DNA of 64,000 nt from Liquidambar formosana (lineage: Eukaryota; Streptophyta; Magnoliopsida; Saxifragales; Altingiaceae): contig CM077828.1 in assembly GCA_039720395.1 (NCBI GenBank), positions 28,578,069-28,642,068 on the forward strand, written 5' to 3'. The translations under genes and the position numbers were made by a program. Shown here in pieces: positions 21,953-33,500 of the stretch; positions within the stretch are counted from its first letter, which is position 1; each line of letters begins with the position of its first letter. The notes under the pieces were generated by a model. It ran no database searches and had not been told where the DNA came from. It worked only from the letters and a program-made list of their open reading frames with translations.

Positions 21953-23240
21953 GATTACCCTTAATCTTATACGCCAATTCAAAATAAAAATATCACAATA
22001 ATCTATTGATTCTAAATTAAAATGGAACTCATGTTAATAGATTAAGTTTACAAAAAATTAGCTCAAGTAAACAAAAATTAATCATATATTGTTTACAATG
22101 CCAACAGCTGAGTTAGATCAAGTGAAATTGTTTATTCATGTTCCTTAATTATCGTATACATTTTTTTTTAATTGATAGAATTTATCCTTAAATGGGTATC
22201 AATACTTTTTTATAAGATTGAACCTGCATAAGCTTGAATCTGAGAGGGTCGACGCTCTTTTTGGTATTCTAGCTCAAATCCATGTTGGACGAGTAGGCCA
22301 ACTTGTGACCATATAATTTTAATGGGGGAATTTTAGATTGGTCGGCCAATGGGAAAATAATTACAATTAATAGTTATGGTTAGTTAAGTTAGTAGTCATT
22401 TATTAGGAAGTTAGTAGCATTTTACACTTAACTGTAATAATTTTCCCCGTAGCCCGATCAATCTAAAATTCCACAGTTGGTGATATTTAATTTCTTTTCT
22501 TTCCTCTAACAGATTTTTCCAATAATATACCTCAATCTTTTTTATTTTTTCCTAAACTCAAAGTTTAACCCACCTTCAAAAGATGGCTCAGTGGTTCTTG
22601 AAAAGCTAAAACTTAGTTTCAAGAAGTAAAAGTACTTGGATTCTATTTCTCACTTTCTCTTGGGATCAAAAAAAAAAAAAAAAAAAAAGGGTCAATGTTG
22701 GCTCACTTCTCTAATAGCTTGTCCCTTGATTATTTGCCCTTTCATGTCCATTATGGGACATAATAAAATGTTAAAATAATTACAATAATCTAATAAAAAA
22801 ATTACAATAATCTAATAATTATAAATTAGGATGAGATGGAAGAGTGAGTCTTCCATATAACTGTGACTAACAAAGTAGGATTATAAGATTAAAAAATATT
22901 TTAATAATTTTATTTTATTTTACTTTCATTGATTTATGATACCGTTATATCACAATTATATATAAGTTTTTATAGAAGATATCTTCCAATTCATCATAAA
23001 TTCCAACATATGAAACAAAATAAAAAGAAAAAAAATTGCAAAGTCAATCAATACACTAAGACCCCAAACTCATCCACATCATTACCCTTCTCTTTAATTA
23101 GTGACTAAAATTATCATAACCCCACCCCTTCAACATGCTTTAGGGCCATTTTTCATCGAGATCTGCCAGCAGAATTTTCTGGCTGTTTGACTTGCTCTGC
23201 TCTTCTCCCATACTGGGTCAATAGGACACACCACTTGTGT
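21953..23240. other. Intergenic region upstream of the NRT3-type gene
   Basis: AT-rich, with no supported ORF. It contains the small MITE at 22327-22472 and a poly(A) tract near 22670. Confidence 0.5.
22327..22472. mobile_element. Small fold-back MITE (146 bp)
   Basis: Perfect terminal inverted repeats GGAATTTTAGATTG / CAATCTAAAATTCC, with further imperfect pairing inward over about 35 bp. A related, more diverged copy lies at about 41868-41996. The TSD is not resolved. Confidence 0.65.
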
Positions 23241-23250
23241 GCCTTCGCAT

Positions 23251-23265
23251 GTATATATATATAAG
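23251..23265 (+). promoter_or_regulatory. TATA box of the NRT3-type gene
   Basis: A TATATATATATAAG stretch about 195 bp upstream of the ATG at 23458. The inferred transcript start near 23290 would give a leader of about 165 nt containing a (TC)n run at 23331-23349. Confidence 0.6.
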
Positions 23266-23457
23266 AAAAACCCAAGTACTATTTTCTTATCACCACCACC
23301 AGTGTCCATTGGAATTATTATTAAAGCCCCTCTCTCTCTCTCTCTCTCTGTAGTCTCTACTTTGATTTTGTCCTGTCTTTTTATTTTATTTTGTGCCTTG
23401 GTCTTGGTCAGAGCTTCTCTTTTGTCGATTGCTTGGTGTGGGAACTGGGAGTTGTCA

Positions 23458-23593
23458 ATGGCAGCACGTAGTCTTCTTGTGGCTTCACTTCTTCTTCTCT
23501 CTTGCTTTGCAGAGACCTGTCATGGGGTTGTTCTATTCTCTTCTCTTCAGCGAACTCTCCTGGTCACCGCTTCACCTAAACAAGGGGAAGGTA

Positions 23594-23655
<62 letters not shown>

Positions 23656-24923
23656 TCTAAGCTGCACCAATTGTGAATATTTGGGCTTCTCTAATTTGAG
23701 AAAAGATCCAGATAAATTATTGCTGGGAATTTTTTTTTTTTTCCTCCGTTTGTTTCTATGTAAATTATAGCTGGGAAATTTTTTTTCTCAATGAGGAAAA
23801 AAATAAAAAAATAAAAATTCAAGTGCGAAGGGATGTATCTTCTTGGTGCTAATTGATTGAAGATACTTGATAAATTCTCTTCAGATTTTTCAGTCAAGCA
23901 TCCACCAAGATAATCGAAATTGATTTTTTTTTTTTTTTTAATCACTTCACCATGAAAGTGGTTTTTAAAAAAATAAAAATTTTCCCTCGAAACAAACAAA
24001 CAAAAGAATTTTGAGAAAATTCCAGTTTGGTGAGTGGCACTGAGTGCCTTTAGGAAGTCGAACGGTTACCTTATACAAAGTGTATACGCACCAATGAACA
24101 TGCTGTTTTAGTGTTTTTTATTCTTTTTTTTAATTTTGAATTTTTTAAAATATTTTTTCTTTCCTTCCTTTGTTAGTGGGAAACTGATTCCAAATATGTA
24201 GCCATTACGACTTTGTTGACTATTAATGTGGGCAGTTGAAGTTGTCTGCATACCTCTAGGGTTGGCTAGATATTTTGGGATTTACCTAAAATTTGCATTT
24301 TAAAAACCAAAATTTCTCTTTTACTTTGTGTTAATTGATTCTAAAGACTAATACTTTTGGTAATCAACTTTGCAGTACTAAAAGCTGGAGAGAACAACAT
24401 TACAGTGTCGTGGGGTCTGAACCAGACCTTCCCAGCTGGGACAGACTCAGCATACAAGACCATAAAAGTCAAGCTGTGCTATGCTCCCATCAGCCAAGTA
24501 GACCGGGCTTGGAGGAAAACAGTGGACAACCTCAGCAAGGACAAGACATGCCAATTCAACGTCGTTACAGGACCCTATAACCGCTCTAATTCCACATCCA
24601 CTATCATCGTTGAGAAGGATGTGCCTACAGCCACATACTTTGTGAGAGCCTATGCGTATGACTCCCAAGATAATGAGGTGGCTTATGGTCAAACAACCGA
24701 CGGTCACAAAACCACCAACCTCTTTGACATCCAGGCAATCACGGGTCGCCACGTGTCGCTCGATATTGCATCGGCTTGCTTCTCTGCTTTCTCTGTGCTG
24801 GCCTTGCTTGGGTTCTTCTTTATGGAGAAGAGGAAGAGTATGGTTCTCAGTTACAAAAGTGAGACAGGGAAATGGGCTATGTTTAATAATTGTAGTTTGT
24901 TGTGTAGTATTTCTGTTTCTTAG
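23458..24923 (+). CDS. NRT3: NRT3/NAR2-type partner of high-affinity nitrate transporters
   Basis: Two exons, 23458-23590 and 24376-24923, joined GAAG|GTACC...TTTGCAG|TACT in phase 1; 226 residues. Family members are small plasma-membrane proteins that bind NRT2 transporters and are required for their stability and high-affinity nitrate uptake. Visible features are a signal peptide (1-23), the family core VKLCYAP (76-82) followed by SQVDRAWRKT, two conserved Cys (79, 103), YFVRAYA (132-138), a conserved ISGRH-like ITGRHVSLDIAS (166-177), one C-terminal membrane segment (about 173-193) and the basic EKRK stop-transfer. The tail runs about 26 residues beyond EKRKS, longer than in the family members I know, perhaps by loss of an earlier stop codon. 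Only one copy is present and no NRT2 gene is nearby. Confidence 0.9.
23597..23655. repeat. Compound (TC)n(TA)n microsatellite in the NRT3 intron
   Basis: About 17 TC units followed by about 12 TA units, starting only 6 bp after the intron donor. It probably varies between individuals. Confidence 0.9.
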
Positions 24924-26330
24924 GCTGATTGTTGCATCTGGACCGTTGCATGGCACATGGTGGGCCCAGGTGCTGAATCGGACGATGTAGATGTGATGAT
25001 TTGGGCATGCTGTGAAGATGAAAGTGACTGAATTGGGGAGGCAGCTGGGGAAGGTATTATGTGGCGTTTGATGAATCTGGTGGTTGATGTATTTGAATGG
25101 ATGACTGGATGGGAGACTTGGCCGGGGTTATCATCTTTGTTTGTTAAGAAAAGTAAAAGGCATGCCTTTGATTAATATAAAATGTTTTGTCAACAATCTT
25201 ACTTCTTACATACGCTAGCCTGATATATAAACACACGCATACGAAGATGTTAAGATGCTCGCCATCACACATATGCGATACTGATCATTATCATTGGGCT
25301 CGCCTACGTAGCAAACACGCAATTTTACCCTCGGTTTGACTGTCCAATTAGCAACCAACAACAAACAAGAAAAAAAATCTGGACACCTGCAGTTTACCGT
25401 TATGAGGCTGCTGCTAATAATTTAGAGTAGTTTTGAATGTCGGCAAATGGGGCATTTTCGACCAGACATTTATGTTCATATTAATATCCATATTTTATCC
25501 AATGGGTGGTCATAATAATCTTTAGCCCACGATCAGTGGAATAAAATGGCTTTATCACGAATTTCTTTGATCCATTGTTCTATCGCTTTATTGATTTGAT
25601 GGATTGTGATAGATCCTGTGTCTTTGTGAACATAAGCAGGATTCAAGTGCAGAAAATGGGCAAAAATCAAAAATCAACATTAACCTCGTCAGCATAGTGA
25701 AACCTCAAGAGGAAACTCCCCACTAAAATTATGAATTGAACTAATGGCTCTACATGTTCCTTGTTCATACATTGGGTTAAGCTTGGTACTCATAATAAGC
25801 TACTTGAGAACAAAGCAACTACAAATTTGCAGCCTCAGGAGTAAAGTGAACACTGGAAACTTACTAAACTTCATATCCTCAAAATCTCAAATAATTTATT
25901 TTATTTTATTTCCAAAGTGCAATTAAGTTTACATTAAATGGCTCATGGGCATAAATTCTAGAGGCACGTTTGAAATCCAAACAATAAGCAGACATGAATG
26001 ATGTTCATGACCACAAAAACATCAGACATAAGGATAAAAAGGACTCCTGTAATCCTGAAATGACATACGTGGCCCATGCTCCCATGTTTTGCAGTTAATA
26101 AATATTCAGTTACATGCTTACCTCTTTCCACAGGAATAAAACACCAGAAACTTGCCTGATTGCTTATCCCAACTACTTGCAAGGAAATCCCAGTTCAAGA
26201 TTGAGCCCTTCCAAGCCTTATGCATTTCTCTGTATATGGTTATGGTGCTCTTAAAATACTGTACATTCTACATCATTTTAAAAAGAATGAGTGAGGATTC
26301 TAGACTCTAATAACCTCTGTAGTCTGCCTT
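24924..26330. other. Intergenic, 3' flanks of two convergent genes
   Basis: The NRT3 and diphosphatase genes converge here. AATAAA-like signals lie near 25165-25180 (plus). No other gene is supported. Confidence 0.5.
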
Positions 26331-27293
26331 TTAAGGATTGAAAATCATATCAGTGCTCTTCATTCGATCTGTACCAACAAGAGATAACCTGTCGTCATAA
26401 ACATCAATATATCCAAATGCATCTGTGTCTGGAGGACACTCGAGCGCTGCTTCAAAGACTCGATGGTGTACCCCATAGGAGTCAATTGAGTGCCCACCTT
26501 TGTGATCGTGTCCAGCGAGGCAAACCTTCACACAATTGTACCTGTGTATGACATCCATTACTTCATCGTAATTCCAAAGAAGTGCTTCCTTGGATGATGC
26601 ACCAGGATCTAAAGGCAGATGGCAACAGACCACTACTTTCTGATTTAATTTTGTTGCGTCCTGAAGGATGCCATCTAACCATTCCATCTGTTCTTTCCCA
26701 ACTGCTCCATTGAACATGAGGAACCTTCTCTCAAGGTCCATCAGCCCTACTGGACTGTTCTTATCTGAATTTGGGTTCTTCTCCCGAAGAAATTTCAAGG
26801 CGTCCAACGTATTAGGGTGATCTTGGGGCCAACCAATGGCACTGATATCATAGCCATCGAGGACTACAAATCTGTATTCTGGGGATGGAGAAAAATCATA
26901 GAAGGCACGGCCATCATAACTCGGAATCTTCAATAGTGGAAGTAACTCAGTGCGGGGGAGATTGTAGAGGCAATGATTGCCAATCATGTGATAAATGAGG
27001 CCATTAAAATTCTCAAATTCACCAACAACTTTCTTGACAGCATGTAGAGATTGGTCTTTGGGACAAAACCCATCAACAAGGTCTCCCAAATTGATTGCAA
27101 ACTTGAGCTTCTGATGGTCGTTCCATTTTCGGACTGCCCTTTGCAACACAAGAATGCTATGCCTGTAATACCGTGGGACACCAAGGAATGAGCGACCATC
27201 AGGAATATCAGCATACTGTACATCAGAGATAGCCCCAAACGAAAAAAGAGGTTGCTTTCCTTGTGCGCTTACTAATCCGTTTGCAGAGCCCAT
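26331..27293 (-). CDS. Manganese-dependent ADP-ribose/CDP-alcohol diphosphatase-like metallophosphoesterase
   Basis: 320 residues, single coding exon, about the usual length for plant ADPRM-type proteins. The family hydrolyses ADP-ribose and CDP-alcohols at a di-metal centre in the cytosol. Metallophosphoesterase blocks in order: D24-x-Q26 (first motif, the usual His replaced by Gln as in this subfamily), GD at 70-71, GNH at 105-107, H225 in VVCCHLPLD, and GHDH at 261-264. The ATG at 27293 is preceded by an inferred splice acceptor 20 bp upstream (GATAG|GATTC at 27314), so the first exon is non-coding. The 5'-UTR intron is about 1.6 kb and holds a tandem duplication and a LINE-like tail. The gene is convergent with the NRT3 gene. 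Confidence 0.9.
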   Translation of the reverse strand: MGSANGLVSAQGKQPLFSFGAISDVQYADIPDGRSFLGVPRYYRHSILVLQRAVRKWNDHQKLKFAINLGDLVDGFCPKDQSLHAVKKVVGEFENFNGLIYHMIGNHCLYNLPRTELLPLLKIPSYDGRAFYDFSPSPEYRFVVLDGYDISAIGWPQDHPNTLDALKFLREKNPNSDKNSPVGLMDLERRFLMFNGAVGKEQMEWLDGILQDATKLNQKVVVCCHLPLDPGASSKEALLWNYDEVMDVIHRYNCVKVCLAGHDHKGGHSIDSYGVHHRVFEAALECPPDTDAFGYIDVYDDRLSLVGTDRMKSTDMIFNP

Positions 27294-27314
27294 TGAGTAG
27301 ACAGCACCAGAATC

Positions 27315-28931
27315 CTATCAAACAAGAAGAATGAATTTTTATTAAACTAGTCGTGGTGCAGTGTGCTACACATTCAACAAGATCCAATCAATCATGAAAT
27401 CACAAATCCCACCCACAACCAACCAAAAAAATATACTGCCTATTGCTGAAATAGCTAAGATCAGTATCTACTAGCGGTATCTCAATCCATCTCCATAACC
27501 AGCCATTCTTTAAAAAATTCACCATCTCCATTCCTTTTAGAATATCAAAATCCAAAAGCAGAAGCAACATAAAGGGTAAACAACCATATGGGAAGTCTGA
27601 ATTATTACTCGCATGACCTCAATACTAACGACTACATTAATCTTTTTTAATTTGATCTGAACATTGAATCAACAAGCCAAAGATCAGATATTTGGGAAGC
27701 CCTAGGCTATTTAATCTGATTTGGAATAGGCAGTATCTTATAGATCAGTATATACTTCTCTTTGATGCTCAAGCTCTTTTATTATTATTATTTTTTTTTT
27801 TAAATTAAAAAAAGTAAGTAATCTGGGATGTGGGTAGGGTGACAGCAAGGGAAAGGAAGCTCTAAATTCATCATAAAAAATAAATAAATAAAACACAATA
27901 GGCGACACAATATGGTGAATCAGTTCGGAGACAACTAAAAACCCTATAAAAATATGCCATAACAATTTTTTTTTGATAAGGTAAAATATACCATAAACTT
28001 GTAAGAAATTGATTACCAAAAAAAAAGAAATTGTAGGAAACACATACGGAGTAATAAACTTGCAAAAAGGGGGGGAAAATCCGTTTCAGAAACAGGTTCC
28101 CCTTGGATTTATTAGAGAGGTTTCACACAAATTTTGAAAGAGAATTTCAGCACACTTGAAATTCTCAATGACCTCAATGACCTAACTCCAATGACCTAAT
28201 TCTCAATGACCTCAATGAATTTCAGCACACTTGAAATTCATCATAAAAAAACAAATAAATAAATAGGTGACACAATATGGTGAATCAGTTCGGAGACAAC
28301 TAAAAACCCTAAAAAATATGCCATAACAATTTAGATATTGATTACCAAAAAAAAAAAAAAGAAAAAAGAAATTGTAGGAAACACGTATGGAGTAATAAAC
28401 GTGCAAAAAGGGGGGGAAAATCCGTTTCAGAAACAGGTTCCCCTTGGATCTATTAGAGAGGTTTCACACAAATTTCGAAAGAGAATTTCAGCAAACAATT
28501 GTTTACCCAGAAACCCATATCGGAATTCCCCTCCCCCTCTCTCTCCTTTTGGACCCAAAGCTAATTAATTATTCAATCCCACATTGTAACATTCACATTG
28601 TCAACAGGACTCAACCAAAAGAAAGATAAAAAAAGCAAAGATCAAAGCTTTGGATCATAAGCACCATGTTGCAAATGGAAAAACAATACATAATGTCAAT
28701 TGAACTGATGGGATTGCCTATTGCCTATGTTTAGCTGAATTCTATATAGTGAATTCCATTCTAACAATGTTTGACTCGTTGCAGAAAACGAAGGAAAATA
28801 GCCAGAAAAGCACGCTATGCAAACAACTTTATAATAATAAAACAATGTTTGTATTCATAGAAATCAAACAATCGGAGAACAGTATATTCAGAACTGTGGA
28901 AAATAAAAAAAGGGCAAAGAGATCTACATAC
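27315..28931 (-). other. Inferred 5'-UTR intron of the diphosphatase gene
   Basis: Minus-strand donor AATC|GTATGT at 28931 and acceptor TTTGATAG at 27315. The donor sits about 65 nt downstream of the expected transcript start. It contains a direct duplication (27868-28151 with 28237-28492) and, at 27753-27800, a 'tttgatgctcaagctctttta' type tail resembling the LINE 3' end at 54083. Confidence 0.5.
27868..28492. repeat. Tandem duplication in the 5'-UTR intron
   Basis: Two units of about 260-280 bp at 27868-28151 and 28237-28492 share long identical runs ('gtgaatcagttcggagacaa', 'tccgtttcagaaacaggttc'). They differ by indels in A-runs and a few substitutions. A shorter direct repeat (CTCAATGACCT, 28166-28216) sits between them. 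Confidence 0.85.
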
Positions 28932-29019
28932 GATTTGGAGTCTGATGAACCAACGCGAGTGATCTGGTTTTCAGAGAGGAAAAAGCCAACGAATCCTAGT
29001 TTCTGGGTAAACCCAGGTT

Positions 29020-29027
29020 TATTTATA
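29020..29027 (-). promoter_or_regulatory. TATA box of the diphosphatase gene
   Basis: TATAAATA on the minus strand about 30 bp upstream of the inferred start of the 5'-UTR exon (about 28932-28995). Confidence 0.5.
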
Positions 29028-29430
29028 GAAACGGATTTATGTACTTTATCTGGGGAAGGAACACAACTCAGAGGAAGAAAGTTTTGAGAAGGACTCGGTT
29101 TGCCTCGGATTCGCCGCGTGTTTATCGTTTTGTTTTTTTTTTTTTTTTTTTCCTAATACAAATAAATTACACTTCACCGACATTTAAAAAAATATATATT
29201 TTTTAATAACAACGTGTTTGAGGCTTCGTACGGTTCATCCGACTAATCCTCCAAGCGTACGAATTCCTCATATTGGACAATTATTGAATATGAAGCTCGT
29301 TAGGGGATTAAATGCTTTTGCGGTGTTTCGAACACTTTATCCATATTTTTTGAGGCGTTTATTAAGTTTCAGTTTGTGACTAAGTAACCCTTTAGGGTTT
29401 TTATCCTTTACCGAAGTGATGTCATTTTGT

Positions 29431-29700
29431 AGAATGGAAATCCTTCTCATCCTTAATCATATAGATGGGCTCCATTAATTAAAAAAAAATTTAAAAAACA
29501 TACAGTTTTAACCACTTAATTTTGACTCATAAATACTTTCCACCTCTTCTAATTTCCCGTCTTTTTGTTGAATGGAAATCCTTTTCATTTTTAATCATAT
29601 AGATGGGCTCCATTAATTAAGAAAAAAAATAAAAATAAAAAAACATACAATTTTACCCACTTAACTTTCACTCATAAATACTTTCCACCTCTTCTAATTT
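29431..29700. repeat. Tandem duplication, two units of about 135 bp
   Basis: Units at 29431-29565 and 29566-29700 share 'aatcatatagatgggctcca' and 'ataaatactttccacctctt'. The surrounding 29.1-30.5 kb is AT-rich intergenic DNA with no gene seen. Confidence 0.85.
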
Positions 29701-30519
29701 GTTTTTCAAACACTCACTCAATTGCTTATTTCTTTGAAGAAAAATGATTGCACATGACTTATTAATAATAACATTTTTTTTAAAAAAAAACAAAAAAACC
29801 CCTAATAATTGAGTATTTCACCAACATATGCCAAAAATATATTTGTAAAATCATTGTTTCTGTCAACTTTGTAAGAGCTATATACATTTTTCCAATATGA
29901 GAAGATCAAAGTATTTAAAAAAAAAAATGGAAAAAAAAAACCCCAGAGGGATGTAAAATGTTTTTTTTGGTAAAAGTTTTGGAGATGAAACTATAATTTT
30001 TCTCCAAAAATCATATAATCTTAGTCATCTAACTTTAATCCAATTATTTGACTTTCAAGCCACTACTTTCAATCACCGTCGCAAATGCATTACTATCATC
30101 CTGCAAAAACTCAAAAACCGTTTGCTGTGTTCGAAATAGGATGCAAACCGGGCAAAAATATTCAGATGTTTAAGGTGTCATATATAGGATATTAAATTAA
30201 CGCTATTCAATCTTGTTCCACAAATGATGTTAGTGTACTAACAACTATACAATTTGAGTTTAAAAAAAATAAAAATTGCAATTTCATTTTTCATTTTTTT
30301 TTCCTTTCAAATAAATCTAACAGCTATATGGTCACACAAATGAAGGCGGCAAGGAGAGCAGCTTTGTATTACAAAAATTCTGGAAATGAGCCCTCCTCAA
30401 GTTGACAATCAAATCACATTCCAAGCTTTCTCAATGAAATGGCAGCGCCTGTTCTTTTCCATCTTTTCGTTTTGGCTAGACAGTTGCTCTCATCCCACTA
30501 CCTGTGCAAGCAGCTTTGC

Positions 30520-33500
30520 TTATCTTGTTGACATTCCATTACCTCTAGGATGAAGAATCTGATAAACAAGTTTCTCTGGCAATTTTCTTGAAGCCTGCAA
30601 ATCCAAAGGCGGTGAGCCTAAAAATCCAAATCTTCCATACTGATGACAAGAGAGGAGATTAAAGATTCCGAGGAAACTGACCTGAAAGTGTCTCATGTGC
30701 AAAATTGGTTCACATCCAACGTCTGCAACTGATTTTCCATGTGGAGTTTGCAAATTGAATCGCCCCGCTTCATAGGCTGAAAGGATATTTTTGTCATTGG
30801 GCAGGTGGTGGCAAACTTTTAGGAGGGAGCTAAGAGAATTCATCTGGCACATCACAATAAGTATAAAGCAATAAGCCCCACTTCAAGCACGTAATATATG
30901 AAGAGAACATATCTCAAGAAATGGTCTAGGACATCTACTATTAGCCAACTATAGATTTAGTTTTTAGTCTCACAAGTTACAAGAGTTTAACCACTACTAA
31001 AGCTGGTAACTGGTCAGCTTACCCAGATCCGGCCCCCCAATCCATTAATTTAAGAATTAATTTAAAAAGAAAAAATAATAAGAAAATTTTGAAGTACACA
31101 AAAGTTACCCAAAAAAAAAAAAAGAAAAGAAAAAAAGAATCACACTATTTTTAAATTACTTTAGGCGGTGTTTTGGTATGGATGAGTGTCCATAAAGACA
31201 ACCATGTCAACAAAAGTTCACGAGCTTCTAACCAGAAAACTGACATTTGGTATGGACGAGTGTCCATAAAGACAACCATAATCTAATTCTCTCAACTGAA
31301 AGAATCAATGAAAATTTGATGTTATTAACACCTAATAGGTAGATTGCTCCGTTGAACCAACCTAAATTATTCCATGTCTTCTTAGAAAGCAAACGAGCAT
31401 AACAGTATAAGGGTATAATTAGGAAAGTCAAAGATGTGTGCCATTCCACATCCAAAAGTCACAGGGCATTTCCCAAACTTTTTTTCATCATGCTTTCCTG
31501 CTCTTCAGGGAAACAACTTTATACCCATTTATAAGTTCTTCCAAGGAAACAAAAATTCTTGTTTGAAAAATGTTTCCTTGTATTTGTCAACATGGTGTGT
31601 ACATGCCTGGGCAGGGACTTAATTGGGAGATATGCAGCAGCCTGCAGATACCACAGCATCAATGCATGCAAGATGATTGAAGCTAAATACATAACCAGCA
31701 GGTGACTGCCTAGACTAATTGATTGTATAATAGTAATAAGCTGAGAAACCCATGCTATCAATATTCTAACATAATTAAGAACATTCTGACCTTCATGTAT
31801 GGACAGGATGCACAGCCACCATGAATAGAACATCCCTCCCCACTTGCAACTCCAGGTATAATTGGTAGTATGATATCACTCATATCAACTGAATTCAAGC
31901 TCAGGGGTGACTTTGTCGATGTTCTTGTCATTGAGTCCGATGAGACGGGAAAGACAATCTCAACACTAATATTTGCTTTCCCAGAAGAGGACTTGACAGA
32001 ACCTAACAAACTGCGAACTGCTGCAACGATTGAAGTAACCATTCCCGATTCTGTTCCTAATACAAATTGAAGGTGGTCATTAAGATTTCTATCCAAAGCC
32101 TCTTGAACCCTCTGTTTGATGAAATCTAATATGTTTTGGGTGGAACCCACTACCCCCATTCCTCTTCTCTTTGCTTCCATTGCCACAGAAAACATTTCTC
32201 CTGGGACCTCAAAATGAGCAGTTAGGAATGCATCACAGTACATTTCATTTATCTTCTCCACCACTTCATGTCCAAAAAGATGATGAACAATACATGTTCC
32301 ATCCTGGTACAGAAAGTCAGTCATTGAATGAGTAATTTAAGCAATGAACACCCATAGTCTGCAAATGCATGGAAAAAAAAAAAAAAAAAGACTACATAAT
32401 ATAACAGAGTGATATTACCCACTGAGTCACTGAAAAAAATTGTCTAGAAAAATTCATGGTTACAATGCCAATGACTATATGAAGATGAGCACGCCTGAAA
32501 GTTCAAATTTCTGGAAAAACAATATTACAGCTAAATCCTTGGATTTCTGATTTTATTTTATTTTATTTTTTTAATATGAATAAATCTTTGGATTTCTGAT
32601 ATGTCACATATAATCACTAACCAAAAAATGCACAAACCATGACTCTATGAAAGCATTAGGTATAAATCATCAACACACCAAGTTAATATTGTAAGCATAT
32701 ATTGAACACTGAATAAGTCATCATGTAAATAAATTCCACCATAGTTCCCCCAGAGCTGAAAAGGAAATTACCTGATAATAGTGTAGGCGTGGCAACAATG
32801 ACATAATCGAATCTCTATTGTGTTCTGGATGTATCTCTGCAATTTCTTCATCGGTCATCATGATCATCTGCTGAAATAACTCCACTATGTTTGCACCCAT
32901 ATAAGAATCAGGGCCATACCATACATTTAAATTTGGTATTTGAGCAAATGCCTGGGAAAATAAAATAAAATAAAAACACATGAATTGCATTAAGAAGGGG
33001 GAAGAAGTTATCCTACAGGAACTCACACTGATACCACTTAATGCAATAAAGCAACAAATGAAACGAGCAGTAAATGATGCAGAAGGCGAATAAAACAATA
33101 TCAAAATGACACTACTAACCTGAAGAATTGTTTGCACAACATTAGAAGAAGTACAGGTAATTGTTGGCACAAGTTCATGTGTATGTGCTTTTGTCTCTAG
33201 TGAAGTATTTATGTAGACAACATGCAGAGAAGGAGTAGAGATCGAAGCAGCCTGAAGATAATCCATATACGCAGGAGCAGCTGCGGCATCAGCCAAAGAG
33301 CAGCCAATGCGTTCGTTTGACATCCTATACACACCAACCTACATAAAAAATAAATCCATCAAGATACCACAAATAAACCAAACCACAAATTGCTTCACCA
33401 GTTTGTAGCACAAAAACACAACAAACACTAATATACATCAACCATGCTTCATCTAATCCATGCAGAAAAGTTGGAAGACAGCAGTATAAATTGGAGAATC

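Noticed and set aside
24447..24956. 169-codon minus-strand ORF over NRT3 exon 2
   Set aside because: Antisense shadow; the plus strand has a clear family match with splice sites.
27347..27370. Possible Helitron 3' end (CTAG preceded by a GTGC-rich stretch) in the diphosphatase intron
   Set aside because: The hairpin is poor and no matching 5' TC end was found on the minus strand.
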